Shown here one piece after another: positions 1-11,173 of a DNA stretch of 64,000 nucleotides; the first letter of the stretch is position 1; each line of letters opens with the position of its first letter. The translations under genes and the position numbers were made by a program. A model generated the notes under the pieces. It was not told the origin of the DNA. It saw nothing but the letters and a program-made list of their open reading frames with translations, and did not search any database. Source of the DNA: Janthinobacterium sp. B9-8 (GTDB lineage: Bacteria > Pseudomonadota > Gammaproteobacteria > Burkholderiales > Chitinibacteraceae); NCBI RefSeq assembly GCF_000969645.2, contig NZ_CP014222.1, positions 3,289,740-3,353,739 of the forward strand, given 5' to 3'.

Positions 1-997
1 GTTAGGCAGTTTTGCCATGGTGTTTGTACTGCTGTCTTTATCGATGTTTGGCTTTTACGAGCTGCAATTGCCTGCCAGCTTGCAAAGCAAATTATCCAAT
101 AGCGCCAATCAGCAAAAAGGCGGCTCCCTGCTTGGCGTACTGATTATGGGAGCCTTATCGGCGCTGATTGTCGGCCCCTGCGTAGCAGCACCACTGGCGG
201 GCGCTCTGCTTTATATTGCGCAAACACATAATGCCTTGCTCGGTGGCGTGGCCTTATTTGTAATGGCGCTCGGTATGGGCGTGCCGCTGATTATTGTCGG
301 CTGCGCCGCATCTGCCCTGCCCCGCGCTGGCGGCTGGATGGAAAACATCAAAAAAGTATTTGGCGTATTGCTACTAGGCGTGGCCATCTGGCTGGTCTCC
401 CCGGTATTACCCGCTCTCTTTTCCATGCTGGCTTGGGGCACTTTGCTAATTATCTCGGCCGTTTTCTTGCATGCACTCGATCCACTCCCTCCCCACACCG
501 CAGGCTGGCCACGTTTTTGCAAAGGCTTGGGCGTCATTGCCTTATTAGCAGGCTCCGCCATGCTGATCGGTGCTTTAAGTGGCGGCCGTGATCCATTGCA
601 GCCGCTACAAGGCTTTCAAGGGATAGCTGCACAAGCTGCTGCCCCGCACAGCCAGTTTGAGCGCGTCACATCGGTTGCTGATTTGGAAGAGAAGCTGGCA
701 AACAGCAAGCAGCCCGTCATGCTCGATTTTTACGCCGACTGGTGCGTGTCTTGCAAAGAGATGGAAAAGTTTACTTTTACCGACCCAACAGTTGCCGCCA
801 GAATGGGCAAAATGCGCCTCTTACAAGCCGATGTCACTGCGAACACCGACGCAGATAAAGCCCTACTCAAACGCTTTAAACTATTCGGCCCACCAGGCAT
901 TATCTTTTTTGATCCGCAAGGAAAAGAGCAGTTTTCTACCGTGGGATTTCAAAATGCAGAAGCATTTAAAGCCACTTTGGATAAAGCTTTAAAGTAA
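1..997 (+). CDS. dsbD: Thiol:disulfide interchange protein DsbD, C-terminal part (5' truncated)
   Basis: The inner-membrane reductase DsbD passes electrons from cytoplasmic thioredoxin to periplasmic disulfide-isomerase and cytochrome-maturation proteins. The reading frame is open to the left edge, so the N-terminal periplasmic domain and first membrane helices lie outside. Visible are several hydrophobic helices, including GPCVAAPLAGALLY, which carries the membrane-embedded redox cysteine. A periplasmic thioredoxin-like domain follows, with the CxxC active site WCVSCKE at about 741-761. The end matches the usual DsbD C-terminus. It converges on the FecR/SPOR gene across a strong hairpin. Family assignment is secure; only the start is missing. 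Confidence 0.95.
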   Translation, partial: LGSFAMVFVLLSLSMFGFYELQLPASLQSKLSNSANQQKGGSLLGVLIMGALSALIVGPCVAAPLAGALLYIAQTHNALLGGVALFVMALGMGVPLIIVGCAASALPRAGGWMENIKKVFGVLLLGVAIWLVSPVLPALFSMLAWGTLLIISAVFLHALDPLPPHTAGWPRFCKGLGVIALLAGSAMLIGALSGGRDPLQPLQGFQGIAAQAAAPHSQFERVTSVADLEEKLANSKQPVMLDFYADWCVSCKEMEKFTFTDPTVAARMGKMRLLQADVTANTDADKALLKRFKLFGPPGIIFFDPQGKEQFSTVGFQNAEAFKATLDKALK

Positions 998-1003
998 GCA
1001 GAA

Positions 1004-1044
1004 TAGAGGGTGGGCACCGCTCTATCGTGCCCACCCTCTATTTC
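1004..1044. terminator. Bidirectional hairpin terminator between convergent genes
   Basis: A perfect 14-bp stem (1004-1017 with 1027-1040) has a 9-nt loop and lies between the dsbD stop and the convergent FecR/SPOR stop. A short T-run (TTTC) follows on the plus strand. The stem contains GGGTGGGCAC, so it also resembles the palindromic repeat family found elsewhere in the window. Confidence 0.6.
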
Positions 1045-1050
1045 AATCAA

Positions 1051-1902
1051 CTAACGCCCGATTTCTGCCTGCGGAGTTGCCACTTGCTGGTGCACTTTTG
1101 CAACAACGGCCTGTGCATCGGCCTTGGAAGCCAAGCCCGCCAGCACCACACGATGACGCTTAGACTGGCTGCGGATTTTTACCGGATAGCCCGCCACCTG
1201 CAAGCTATCGTAAAGAGCCAACGCCTGATCGATTTTGGCGTAGCTACCCCACACAATACGCCATGCTCCCTGTTGGCTGATTGCACCTGCATGGCCTTCT
1301 ATTTCGGTTTCAGCGGCCCACTTTTTAAGTTTCTCCGGCTCTACCTTGCCAACTGGCAAGGGCTCTTTATCATGCGGTGCAATATAGAAGCTCAAAGGCT
1401 CGGTCAGCTCCACCTGCGGATGCCCCTCAGCCCCAACCGCAATTTTTCCCTCCAGCAGACAAACTACGTTTTTATCTACATCGGCCTTGCCCCATAAATC
1501 CGTGCCGCGTATCCCCGCTGTCACGGTAGATACGGTGACACTCACATCTCTTTGCGCAGATTTATTCAAGGTATTGGTGGTAAAACGAAAAGCCCCGGTT
1601 ACCATTTTCAGTGCCGCTTTAAATACATTGCCGTCTTTACCATTGGCCTCATTGAGCTGATCAAGCTGTAAATTAGCATTTTCACCCAGCTTCACCCGGC
1701 TGCCTTCGGGTAGCTGCACATACACCCTTGCTCCTGCACCGGTGATAATACGGTCACTAGGCAATAGTTGTATTTGCGGTGCCAGTGGTTTTTTCACCCC
1801 TCCCCGCTCCAGCCATGCTGGCAATTGCACCGATTCCACCCGGGCCGGGTCGGCATAGGCAAAAGAAGTAAGTAATAAACCTATTAAAAGCACTAAACGC
1901 AT
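1051..1902 (-). CDS. Periplasmic FecR-domain / SPOR-domain protein
   Basis: A 283-residue exported protein. The start at 1902 is chosen over a longer frame (1932) because AAGGAAG lies just upstream and the protein then begins with a clean signal peptide (MRLVLLIGLLLTSFAYA). The central part (about residues 50-150) has FecR-like features such as the GARVYVQLPEGSRVKLGENA and AGIRGTD segments. The last ~70 residues (GAWRIVWGSYAK onward) resemble a SPOR domain, which binds denuded septal peptidoglycan. No FecI sigma factor or TonB receptor is adjacent, so this is not a classical iron-sensing FecR. The role is inferred to be envelope-associated; the exact function is unknown. Confidence 0.75.
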   Translation of the reverse strand: MRLVLLIGLLLTSFAYADPARVESVQLPAWLERGGVKKPLAPQIQLLPSDRIITGAGARVYVQLPEGSRVKLGENANLQLDQLNEANGKDGNVFKAALKMVTGAFRFTTNTLNKSAQRDVSVTVSTVTAGIRGTDLWGKADVDKNVVCLLEGKIAVGAEGHPQVELTEPLSFYIAPHDKEPLPVGKVEPEKLKKWAAETEIEGHAGAISQQGAWRIVWGSYAKIDQALALYDSLQVAGYPVKIRSQSKRHRVVLAGLASKADAQAVVAKVHQQVATPQAEIGR

Positions 1903-1918
1903 ATCAACTTCCTTATGA

Positions 1919-4594
<2,676 letters not shown>

Positions 4595-4636
4595 GCGGCC
4601 ACAACGCGACGACCCAACTTAAGCGAAATGTTTTTC

Positions 4637-4695
4637 GTAGGGCGGGTGCAACCCGCGAGCAATGCTGAAAAATACGCGGGTTGCACCCGCCCTAC
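4637..4695. repeat. REP-like palindrome (GTAGGGCGGGTG family)
   Basis: Inverted arms GTAGGGCGGGTGCAACCCGC and its complement surround a short spacer. Near-identical copies occur at 6341, 16798 and 37882, and degenerate ones at 11045. Confidence 0.75.
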
Positions 4696-4722
4696 ACAAC
4701 TCTTTTCTGGAAACCGCAGTGT

Positions 4723-4798
4723 GTAGGGTGGGCACTTGTGCCCACGCATAACAACCAACTATTCATCACGCGTGGGCACAAAGACGTGCCCACCCTAC
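4723..4798. repeat. REP-like palindrome (GTAGGGTGGGCAC variant)
   Basis: Arms GTAGGGTGGGCAC and GTGCCCACCCTAC lie at the two ends, with a second inner pair (GTGCCCACGC / GCGTGGGCAC) forming a two-level hairpin. It lies directly behind the preceding palindrome and ends 13 nt before lptE. Confidence 0.7.
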
Positions 4799-4811
4799 AT
4801 AAGGCAACCCT

Positions 4812-5300
4812 ATGCTTAAAGCCTTTATCTCTTTGCTTCTGTTTAGCCTGCTTACAGGCTGCGGCTTTCATTTGCGTGGCACTGGGCCGGGTACGTTCCC
4901 ATACACCACAGCCCATGTGATCGGCGATAGCGCAGTTGCCCAGCAGCTAAAGCAAAGCTTATCCACACTGCCAAGCGTTACGCTCAATGCGGTTAAGCCC
5001 GCTGTTGTGATTAATATCATGAGCGATAGCACTGAGCAAAAAGTGCTCACCGTCAATAACGCAGGTCGTGTCAGCGAATATCGTTTGCTATATAGGGTGA
5101 GTTACAGCGTTCAGGCAGGCGAGCGCCAGTTGATTGAAAATGGCAAATTGCAGCTCAACCGTGATTACAGCTACGACGAAAACAATAGCTTGGGTAAAGA
5201 TGCCGAAGCCGCACTCTTGATCACCGATATGCAGCAAGATGCCGCACAGCAAATTTTGCGCCGCATCAGTGCCTTGGCTAAGTTGAAAGATGCGCCGTAA
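4812..5300 (+). CDS. lptE: LPS-assembly lipoprotein LptE
   Basis: LptE is an outer-membrane lipoprotein that plugs and assists LptD in inserting lipopolysaccharide into the outer leaflet. The 162-residue product has a lipoprotein signal with lipobox LLTGC (Cys at about residue 17), followed by the characteristic GFHLRG. The tail DAAQQILRRISAL is typical of the family. Its place between leuS and holA is the standard position for lptE (formerly rlpB). Length and context agree. Confidence 0.93.
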   Translation: MLKAFISLLLFSLLTGCGFHLRGTGPGTFPYTTAHVIGDSAVAQQLKQSLSTLPSVTLNAVKPAVVINIMSDSTEQKVLTVNNAGRVSEYRLLYRVSYSVQAGERQLIENGKLQLNRDYSYDENNSLGKDAEAALLITDMQQDAAQQILRRISALAKLKDAP

Positions 5301-5333
5301 ATCGCAGACTCAACATCAGCGTAAGGATTAAGC

Positions 5334-6335
5334 ATGCGCCCTGATGATCTCCCCCGACGTCTCACTAAAGGCCTTGCCGAGCTTTACACCCTGCATGGCG
5401 ACGAAACCCTCCTCGTGCTCGAAGCCGCGCAGCAAATCAGAGATGCTGCGAGGGCTGCTGGCTATTCAGAGCGTGAAGTGCTTACCGTAGAGCCCGGCTT
5501 TGCTTGGTCTAGCCTGGAAATGCTGGGTAATTCTTTTTCGCTCTTTTCAGATAAAAAACTGATCGAGCTACGCATCACCACCGGCAAGCCGGGCGTTGAT
5601 GGCGGCAAAGCCATTGAAGCCTATTGCCAGCGTCTGCCGCCCGATACGATTACCTTAGTCACCTGCCCACGGCTCGATAAAACGGGCCAAAACAGCAAGT
5701 GGTTTCAAGCACTGTCCGCCAAGGGCGAAGTGCTCGAAGCCAAAAACATCGAACACCGCCAACTGCCCGAATGGATAGCGGCGCGACTCGCCCGCCAGCA
5801 ACAAAAACTCGCCCCCGAAGCACTGCAATTTTTAGCCGACCGGGTAGAGGGCAATTTACTGGCCGCCTTTCAGGAAATCCAAAAACTAGCCCTGCTACAC
5901 CCAGCGGGTGAAATCAGCGTAAGTGATCTACAAGCCAGCGTTGCCAATGTAGCGCGCTACGATGTATTTCAACTTGGCGCAGCCTTACTCACGGGGGATG
6001 CCACCCGCTTTGCCCGCATGCTGGCAGGCTTACGTGCCGAAGGCGAAGCGCCGCATTTAGTGCTATGGTCGCTAGCCGAAGAAATCCGCACCCTCTATCG
6101 CTTAGGTCTTGGCAAGCAACGTGGCACGCCAACGGCTCAATTATTTAAAGAATTACGCATCTGGGGCGAAAAACAAAAACTGGTTGAGCCTGCGCTTGCT
6201 AGAGTAAAAGCCGCCCAACTCAAAACCGCCCTCGCCCACGCCGCTCTGATCGATCAAATGAATAAGGGCATAGGCAAAGGCGAAGTGTGGGACGAACTCA
6301 TGGTGATGTGCTTGCCGCTGTTAAGGAAAAAATAA
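5334..6335 (+). CDS. holA: DNA polymerase III subunit delta
   Basis: Delta is the clamp-loader subunit that opens the beta sliding clamp. The 333-residue protein is normal length. It shows the N-terminal AAA+-like fold without a Walker A, the beta-binding segment near LEMLGNSFSLFSDKKLIELR, and the helical collar region with EEIRTLYRL. It starts 33 nt after lptE and probably shares its transcript. The end (WDELMVMCLPLL) is typical. Confidence 0.95.
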   Translation: MRPDDLPRRLTKGLAELYTLHGDETLLVLEAAQQIRDAARAAGYSEREVLTVEPGFAWSSLEMLGNSFSLFSDKKLIELRITTGKPGVDGGKAIEAYCQRLPPDTITLVTCPRLDKTGQNSKWFQALSAKGEVLEAKNIEHRQLPEWIAARLARQQQKLAPEALQFLADRVEGNLLAAFQEIQKLALLHPAGEISVSDLQASVANVARYDVFQLGAALLTGDATRFARMLAGLRAEGEAPHLVLWSLAEEIRTLYRLGLGKQRGTPTAQLFKELRIWGEKQKLVEPALARVKAAQLKTALAHAALIDQMNKGIGKGEVWDELMVMCLPLLRKK

Positions 6336-6340
6336 TCTGG

Positions 6341-6397
6341 TAGAGCGGGTGCCCCCCGCGAGCAATACTAAAAAATACGCGGGTTTCACCCGCTCTA
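6341..6397. repeat. REP-like palindrome
   Basis: Arms TAGAGCGGGT and ACCCGCTCTA; the centre (GCGAGCAATACTAAAAAATACGC) matches the copy at 4637 nearly base for base. It lies 5 nt after the holA stop and may act as its transcript end. Confidence 0.7.
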
Positions 6398-6426
6398 CGA
6401 TGATTTAATACTTGCTGCAGTTTTTA

Positions 6427-6497
6427 TATAGGGTGTGCAAATCGTTTTTCTTGCGCACCGCTCTCTGCGCTCCGACTTCGTCGTTGTACACCCTATA
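6427..6497. repeat. Palindromic repeat (TAGGGTGTGCAA family)
   Basis: The arms TATAGGGTGT and ACACCCTATA enclose CGTTTTTCTTGCGCACCG. A close copy lies at 13930 and a degenerate one near 18456. The 6336-6637 gap between holA and rng holds only this and the preceding palindrome, plus a degenerate half copy near 6550-6580. Confidence 0.7.
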
Positions 6498-6637
6498 AAT
6501 CCCCAGCAACCCAATGGCATAAGCTTAAATTGATAAGACTGGAGTGAAACCCGCGAAATACGCGGATCACCCGCCCTACATTGAACCAACGCCACTACGA
6601 CCGACCCACCCAAATATAAAAAAACAGGGCCTTCCCA

Positions 6638-8092
6638 ATGAAAGAACAAATCCTCGTCAACATCACCCCACAAGAAACCCGCGTGGCCACCGTTGAAGAT
6701 GGTGTGGTTCAGGATATTCATATAGAGCGATCTGCCCACCGTGGTTTGGTTGGCAATATTTATTTGGGCGTAGTGAAACGCGTCTTACCCGGCATGCAAA
6801 GTGCCTTTATTGAAATTGGCCTAGAACGCGCCGCTTTTTTGCATATCGCCGATGTCATCGAGCAGCGCCAGCACCCCAATGAAGTGCAAAGAATCGAGCG
6901 CATTGTGCACGAAGGCCAACCGGTGCTGGTGCAAGTGGCCAAAGACCCGATCGGCAGCAAGGGCGCGCGGCTCTCTACCCAGATCAGCATTGCAGGGCGT
7001 TTTTTAGTCTTTTTGCCGCAAGAAAAACATATCGGCATCAGCCAGCGCATCGATAACGATGGCGAACGCAACCAGCTGCGTAAACGTCTTGAATTATTAC
7101 TCGCCGAATCAAAGCATCAAGGCTATATCATCCGCACCTCGGCCGAACACGCCACAGACGAAGAGCTGACAGCAGATATCAATTATCTGGATAAAATCTG
7201 GGCCGATATCCAGCAAAAATCGATCACCCTGCCTGCCCGTTCACTATTATTCCAAGATTTATCGCTGCAATTGCGCGTCTTGCGCGATATGGTAAACACC
7301 GAAACCGAAGAAGTACTGGTCGATTCCCGCGAAAATTTCGCCAAAATGAGCGAATTTGCCGGCTCCTTTGTCTCCGATGTATTGCCCCGCATCAAGCACT
7401 ATGTTGGCGAGCGGCCACTCTTTGAATTATTTGCCGTAGAAGCAGAAATCGAGCACGCCATGGTGCGCCGGGTTGATCTCAAATTTGGCGGCTATTTGAT
7501 CATCGATCAAACCGAAGCCATGACTACGGTTGATGTAAACACCGGCGGCTTTGTAGGCACCCGCTCCTTTGACGACACCATTTTCAAAACCAATCTTGAA
7601 GCCACCCAAGTCATTGCCCGCCAGCTACGCCTGCGTAATTTAGGCGGCATTATCATTGTCGATTTTATTGATATGGATAATGAAGAACACAAAACAGCGG
7701 TGATGGATGAACTAAAAAAAGCCATCAGCCGCGATCGTACCAAGGTGACCATCAGCCCCTTTACCAGCCTTGGTCTGGTTGAAATCACAAGGAAACGCAC
7801 CCGCGAATCCCTCGCCCATGTGCTGTGCCAAACCTGCCCCACCTGCCAGGGGCGCGGCGAAATCAAAACGGCACAAACTATTTGCTACGAAATCCTGCGC
7901 GAAATCCTGCGTGAAGCCCGCCAATTCAACGCCAAAGAATACCGAATCCTCGCCTCGCAAAGCGTGATCGATATGTTCCTAGACGAAGAATCAGCCAACC
8001 TCGCTCAGCTCGCCGACTTTATCCAAAAACCCATCTACCTGCAGGTAGAAAGCGCCTACACCCAGGAAATATTTGATGTGGTGCTGGTGTAA
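6638..8092 (+). CDS. rng: Ribonuclease G
   Basis: An endoribonuclease of the RNase E/G family that matures the 5' end of 16S rRNA and degrades some mRNAs. At 484 residues it is RNase G length, lacking the long RNase E scaffold tail. An S1 RNA-binding domain occupies about residues 38-120. The catalytic magnesium-binding aspartates are D299 (TVDVNTGGFVG) and D342 (IIIVDFIDMD), with the same 43-residue spacing as in RNase E. The zinc link is CPTCQGRG. GGAC-like purines are weak before the ATG. Confidence 0.97.
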   Translation: MKEQILVNITPQETRVATVEDGVVQDIHIERSAHRGLVGNIYLGVVKRVLPGMQSAFIEIGLERAAFLHIADVIEQRQHPNEVQRIERIVHEGQPVLVQVAKDPIGSKGARLSTQISIAGRFLVFLPQEKHIGISQRIDNDGERNQLRKRLELLLAESKHQGYIIRTSAEHATDEELTADINYLDKIWADIQQKSITLPARSLLFQDLSLQLRVLRDMVNTETEEVLVDSRENFAKMSEFAGSFVSDVLPRIKHYVGERPLFELFAVEAEIEHAMVRRVDLKFGGYLIIDQTEAMTTVDVNTGGFVGTRSFDDTIFKTNLEATQVIARQLRLRNLGGIIIVDFIDMDNEEHKTAVMDELKKAISRDRTKVTISPFTSLGLVEITRKRTRESLAHVLCQTCPTCQGRGEIKTAQTICYEILREILREARQFNAKEYRILASQSVIDMFLDEESANLAQLADFIQKPIYLQVESAYTQEIFDVVLV

Positions 8093-8676
8093 AAACCGAT
8101 ACCCCGCCCTAGGGTCTGTTGACGTTTGATTCACAGCTGCGTTTGGCCCAGTTTTGGGGTTGAACAAGGCAAAAATTGCGACATGGTACGAGTACCATTA
8201 GCGATTTTTAACGCCGTGCAGCCCCAAAAATGGGCCAAACCCTCCGCGTGCGAGGGGTTTTCCTCGCTCAGCGATGGGGCTGGGCATTAGCCATGTAGGG
8301 CGGGTGAAACCCGTGTCTTTTTCCGCACTGCTCAACGGCTTGCCCCCTAAAGATTCAATAGCCAGATGACCACTAAGCAAGATACATAAGTACTATTTAA
8401 GCTAACGATAGATTGAAGAAAGAATAAGGTTACAAAATCATTGCCGAGCCACTGTAGATCAATACAGACATAGTGCTTACGCAACACCACAAAGTATGCA
8501 AGCTCCCTGGCAACCCCAAGCACAATAGCTGTACAACACGGCCCTAGAATTAAATTCCTGCTACAAACCTCACAAGCTAAACCAAGCCTGCATATCGCTC
8601 TGCCACTCATCCTAACCGACAAACGTAGGCAAAAAACTTCATATAGGCATTTCATATAGGAGAAATCTTTCCTAGA
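8093..8676. other. Intergenic region between rng and the secretion cluster
   Basis: It contains the long palindrome at 8141-8240, a half copy of the REP-like repeat near 8294-8312, and about 300 bp (8350-8660) without clear coding potential. The last 30 bases contain the word CATATAGG twice, the second copy overlapping the ribosome site of the next gene. No convincing promoter was seen, although a promoter for the secretion cluster is expected here. Confidence 0.6.
8141..8240. repeat. Long two-level imperfect palindrome
   Basis: Outer arms GTTTGGCCCAGTTTTGGGG and CCCCAAAAATGGGCCAAAC pair. Inside them AAAAATTGCGACATGGTAC pairs with GTACCATTAGCGATTTTT around a 2-nt centre. The whole element could fold into one ~100-nt hairpin. 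It has the same layout as the element at 39973-40112. Confidence 0.75.
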
Positions 8677-9294
8677 GTGATGATTATGCCTATCACATAC
8701 TCAATCCCTCTTTTAACGACGGACCCGCAGCAGCAAAGGCTACAGGCGCTGCAGGCAGAGTTTTGTAATGGTTGTAATTTAGTAGCTCCGATTGCACAGC
8801 AGCACCGCTGCTGGCACCGCGTAACCTTACATCATTTAGCTTACCGTGTACTGCGTGAACAGCTGCCAGATTTAGGGGCGCAAATGGCTTGTAATGCCAT
8901 TTATGCAGTTTGCCGTGCTTATCGCACCCTTTATGAGCACCCACTGAGCAAATGGAAGAATCTGCCTGCCGAATCTCCTTTGCCTAAATTACATTTTTTA
9001 CCCTCCGCGCCGGTGTATTTCGACCGCCATACTTTAAGCATTAAAGACAATATTTTGTCGATGTTTACTTTGGAGGGACGATTGCGCTTTCAATTACAAC
9101 TCCCCCCTGAAGTAATTGGCAGCTTTAGCTCGCAGCGTTTAAGAGAAATTGTTCTTACCAATAACCATCCCCATTATTTACTTAGTTTTATTTTTTTAAA
9201 TTTAGATGAAGTAGCGCAGTCCACCCATCAGGATGAATGGCCAGAGTATTTATTGACTTTAGATTCGCCCCAAACGAATGAAGAAAACGTGTAA
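8677..9294 (+). CDS. TnpB-like N-terminal-domain protein lacking a RuvC nuclease
   Basis: A 205-residue protein from GTG 8677 (ATG codons at 8680 and 8686 are alternatives; TAGGAG lies at 8657-8662). Residues about 18-75 (helical, with CNGCN, LHHLAYRVLRE, LGAQMACNAIYAVCRAYR) and about 105-140 (VYFDRHTLS, LSMFTLEGRLRF) resemble the N-terminal half of IS605/IS1341-type TnpB proteins: the conserved pattern with YD.R.LS and TL.GR. The RuvC catalytic half is absent; the protein ends after a short acidic tail. It lies 24 nt before the T1SS ATPase gene with similar A+T-rich codon use, suggesting long co-residence. The function is unknown; exaptation as a regulator is speculation. The similarity is recalled from family patterns, not searched. 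Confidence 0.6.
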   Translation: MMIMPITYSIPLLTTDPQQQRLQALQAEFCNGCNLVAPIAQQHRCWHRVTLHHLAYRVLREQLPDLGAQMACNAIYAVCRAYRTLYEHPLSKWKNLPAESPLPKLHFLPSAPVYFDRHTLSIKDNILSMFTLEGRLRFQLQLPPEVIGSFSSQRLREIVLTNNHPHYLLSFIFLNLDEVAQSTHQDEWPEYLLTLDSPQTNEENV

Positions 9295-9318
9295 TCACTT
9301 TTCAATAAAGGATATTTT

Positions 9319-11037
9319 ATGAAGCAGCATTTACAGCCTCGCTCTGAATTGGCCAGTGTATTACACGGTTTACGCCAGCATTTTTGGGTAGCGGGCATAT
9401 TTAGTTTCTTTATTAATTTACTGATGCTGGTGCCTTCCATTTATATGCTGCAAGTTTACGACCGGGTACTAGCCAGCAGAAATGAAACCACTTTAGTTAT
9501 GATTACGGTAATTACACTGGGGCTGTACGGCTTAATGTCTTTACTGGAAATGGTGCGCTCAAGGCTATTGGTACGGATCAGTAGTAAATTAGATTCACAG
9601 CTTAATGCGCGGGTATTTACAGCCGCTTTTGAGCGTAATTTAAGAGCGGGCAATAGTGATGCAGGCCTTGCACTGGCCGATTTAAATAATGTTCGCCAGT
9701 TTCTAACCGGCCAAGGTTTATTTGCCTTTTTTGATGCACCTTGGGCCCCTATTTATCTGGCCGTATTATTTATGCTTGGATCCTTATTGGGCTGGCTAGC
9801 GGTAGTAGGCGCGGTGCTCTTGGCTGGGCTTGCCTATATCACCGAATTAGTCAGTAAAAAACCCATAGCCGAAGCAGGTACCCATTCCAATTTAGCCACT
9901 CGATTTGCTAATAATAATTTACGTAATGCCGAGGTCATCGAGGCAATGGGCATGCTCGATGGGCTGATGCAGCGCTGGTATAAGCACCACGGTAAATTCT
10001 TGGCCTTGCAAGGCGAAGCCAGTGATAAAGCGGGGAGTATTTCGGCGATTACCAAATTCACCCGCATTAGTTTGCAATCTTTGATTTTAGGCGCGGGGGC
10101 CCTGCTGGTGATTGAAGGCTCAACCACACCGGGCGCGATGATTGCCGGTTCTATTTTAATGGGCCGGGCCCTAGCGCCCATTGAACTAGCCATTGGCACA
10201 TGGAAGCAATTTATTAGCGTGCGCTCAGCTTATTCTCGCCTGCAAGAACTCATGGCCACCTTCCCTGCTCGCCCTATAGGGATGAGCCTGCCCCGCCCTA
10301 GCGGCCAGCTTTTAGTCGATAACGTATCGGCCGTAATTCCTGGCACGCAGAATATGGTGATTAAGGGCATCAATTTTGGCATGGCAGCAGGGCAAATTTT
10401 AGGCATTGTCGGCCCAAGCGCCAGCGGTAAATCATCGCTGGCACGGCTTTTAGTCGGTATTTGGCCCACCGTCATGGGTAAAGTACGGCTAGATGGTGTC
10501 GATGTTTACACTTGGAATAAAGCTGAGCTAGGCCCGCATCTTGGCTATCTACCGCAAGATGTTGAATTGTTTTCCGGCACCATCGCCGAAAATATTGCCC
10601 GCTTTGGCGAAATAGACAGCGAAAAAGTCGTCGCCGCAGCGCAAATGGCCGATGTACACGAAATGATTTTGCGCCTACCCAAGGGCTACGACACGGCCAT
10701 TGGCGAAGGCGGATCAGGATTATCCGGCGGCCAGCGCCAGCGCATCGGCCTAGCCCGTGCCCTGTACGGCAATCCCAGCCTGATTGTACTGGACGAGCCC
10801 AACGCCAATCTGGATGAGCTGGGCGAGCGCGCTCTGGTGCAAGGCATATTAAAAGCCAAAGAAGCCGGAGCCACCATCGTGCTCATCACCCATCGCACAC
10901 ACGTACTGGCCGTGGTTGATTTATTACTGGTGATCGCCGATGGCACCTTGCGCTATTACGGCCCGCGAGATCAAGTTTTAGCTGCGCTCAACCCACCGCC
11001 AGCCGTCGCACCGGCGATGGCAGAACAGCAATCTTAG
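9319..11037 (+). CDS. Type I secretion system ABC transporter (permease/ATPase, PrtD/HlyB-like)
   Basis: The inner-membrane ABC exporter of a type I secretion system; it powers one-step export of C-terminally signalled proteins such as RTX proteases, adhesins and S-layer proteins. The 572-residue half-transporter has a membrane domain (about residues 20-310) and an ATPase domain. Walker A GPSASGKSS is at about 365-373, the signature LSGGQRQR at 468-475, and Walker B LIVLDEPN near 488-495. No N-terminal C39 peptidase-like domain is present, as in PrtD. Its ribosome site AAAGGA lies just before the ATG. The adaptor and outer-membrane genes follow. Confidence 0.93.
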   Translation: MKQHLQPRSELASVLHGLRQHFWVAGIFSFFINLLMLVPSIYMLQVYDRVLASRNETTLVMITVITLGLYGLMSLLEMVRSRLLVRISSKLDSQLNARVFTAAFERNLRAGNSDAGLALADLNNVRQFLTGQGLFAFFDAPWAPIYLAVLFMLGSLLGWLAVVGAVLLAGLAYITELVSKKPIAEAGTHSNLATRFANNNLRNAEVIEAMGMLDGLMQRWYKHHGKFLALQGEASDKAGSISAITKFTRISLQSLILGAGALLVIEGSTTPGAMIAGSILMGRALAPIELAIGTWKQFISVRSAYSRLQELMATFPARPIGMSLPRPSGQLLVDNVSAVIPGTQNMVIKGINFGMAAGQILGIVGPSASGKSSLARLLVGIWPTVMGKVRLDGVDVYTWNKAELGPHLGYLPQDVELFSGTIAENIARFGEIDSEKVVAAAQMADVHEMILRLPKGYDTAIGEGGSGLSGGQRQRIGLARALYGNPSLIVLDEPNANLDELGERALVQGILKAKEAGATIVLITHRTHVLAVVDLLLVIADGTLRYYGPRDQVLAALNPPPAVAPAMAEQQS

Positions 11038-11044
11038 AATCATC

Positions 11045-11102
11045 GTAGGGCGGATGAAACCCACGTATTTTTTAGCATTACTCGCGAGTTTCACCCCTCC
11101 TA
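11045..11102. repeat. Degenerate REP-like palindrome
   Basis: It begins GTAGGGCGGATGAAACCC and ends GAGTTTCACCCCTCCTA, a decayed copy of the element at 16798. It separates the T1SS ATPase gene from the adaptor gene. Confidence 0.55.
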
Positions 11103-11173
11103 TAAAAACGGCCAAACAACAGTCTGTACGCGGGTGAAACCCGCCAAAAACCCACGCAAATGAGGGCTGCATC

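Noticed and set aside
1027-1497. 156-codon plus-strand frame opposite the FecR/SPOR gene
   Set aside because: Antisense shadow; the minus-strand gene has a ribosome site, signal peptide and domains.
4637-4798. Insertion sequence or MITE with terminal repeats
   Set aside because: The palindromes are short and have no transposase gene and no clear target-site duplication; REP-like fits better.
8347-8655. 102-codon minus-strand frame before the TnpB-like gene
   Set aside because: Cys-rich, unrecognisable translation, no ribosome site, lies in the presumed leader of the secretion cluster.
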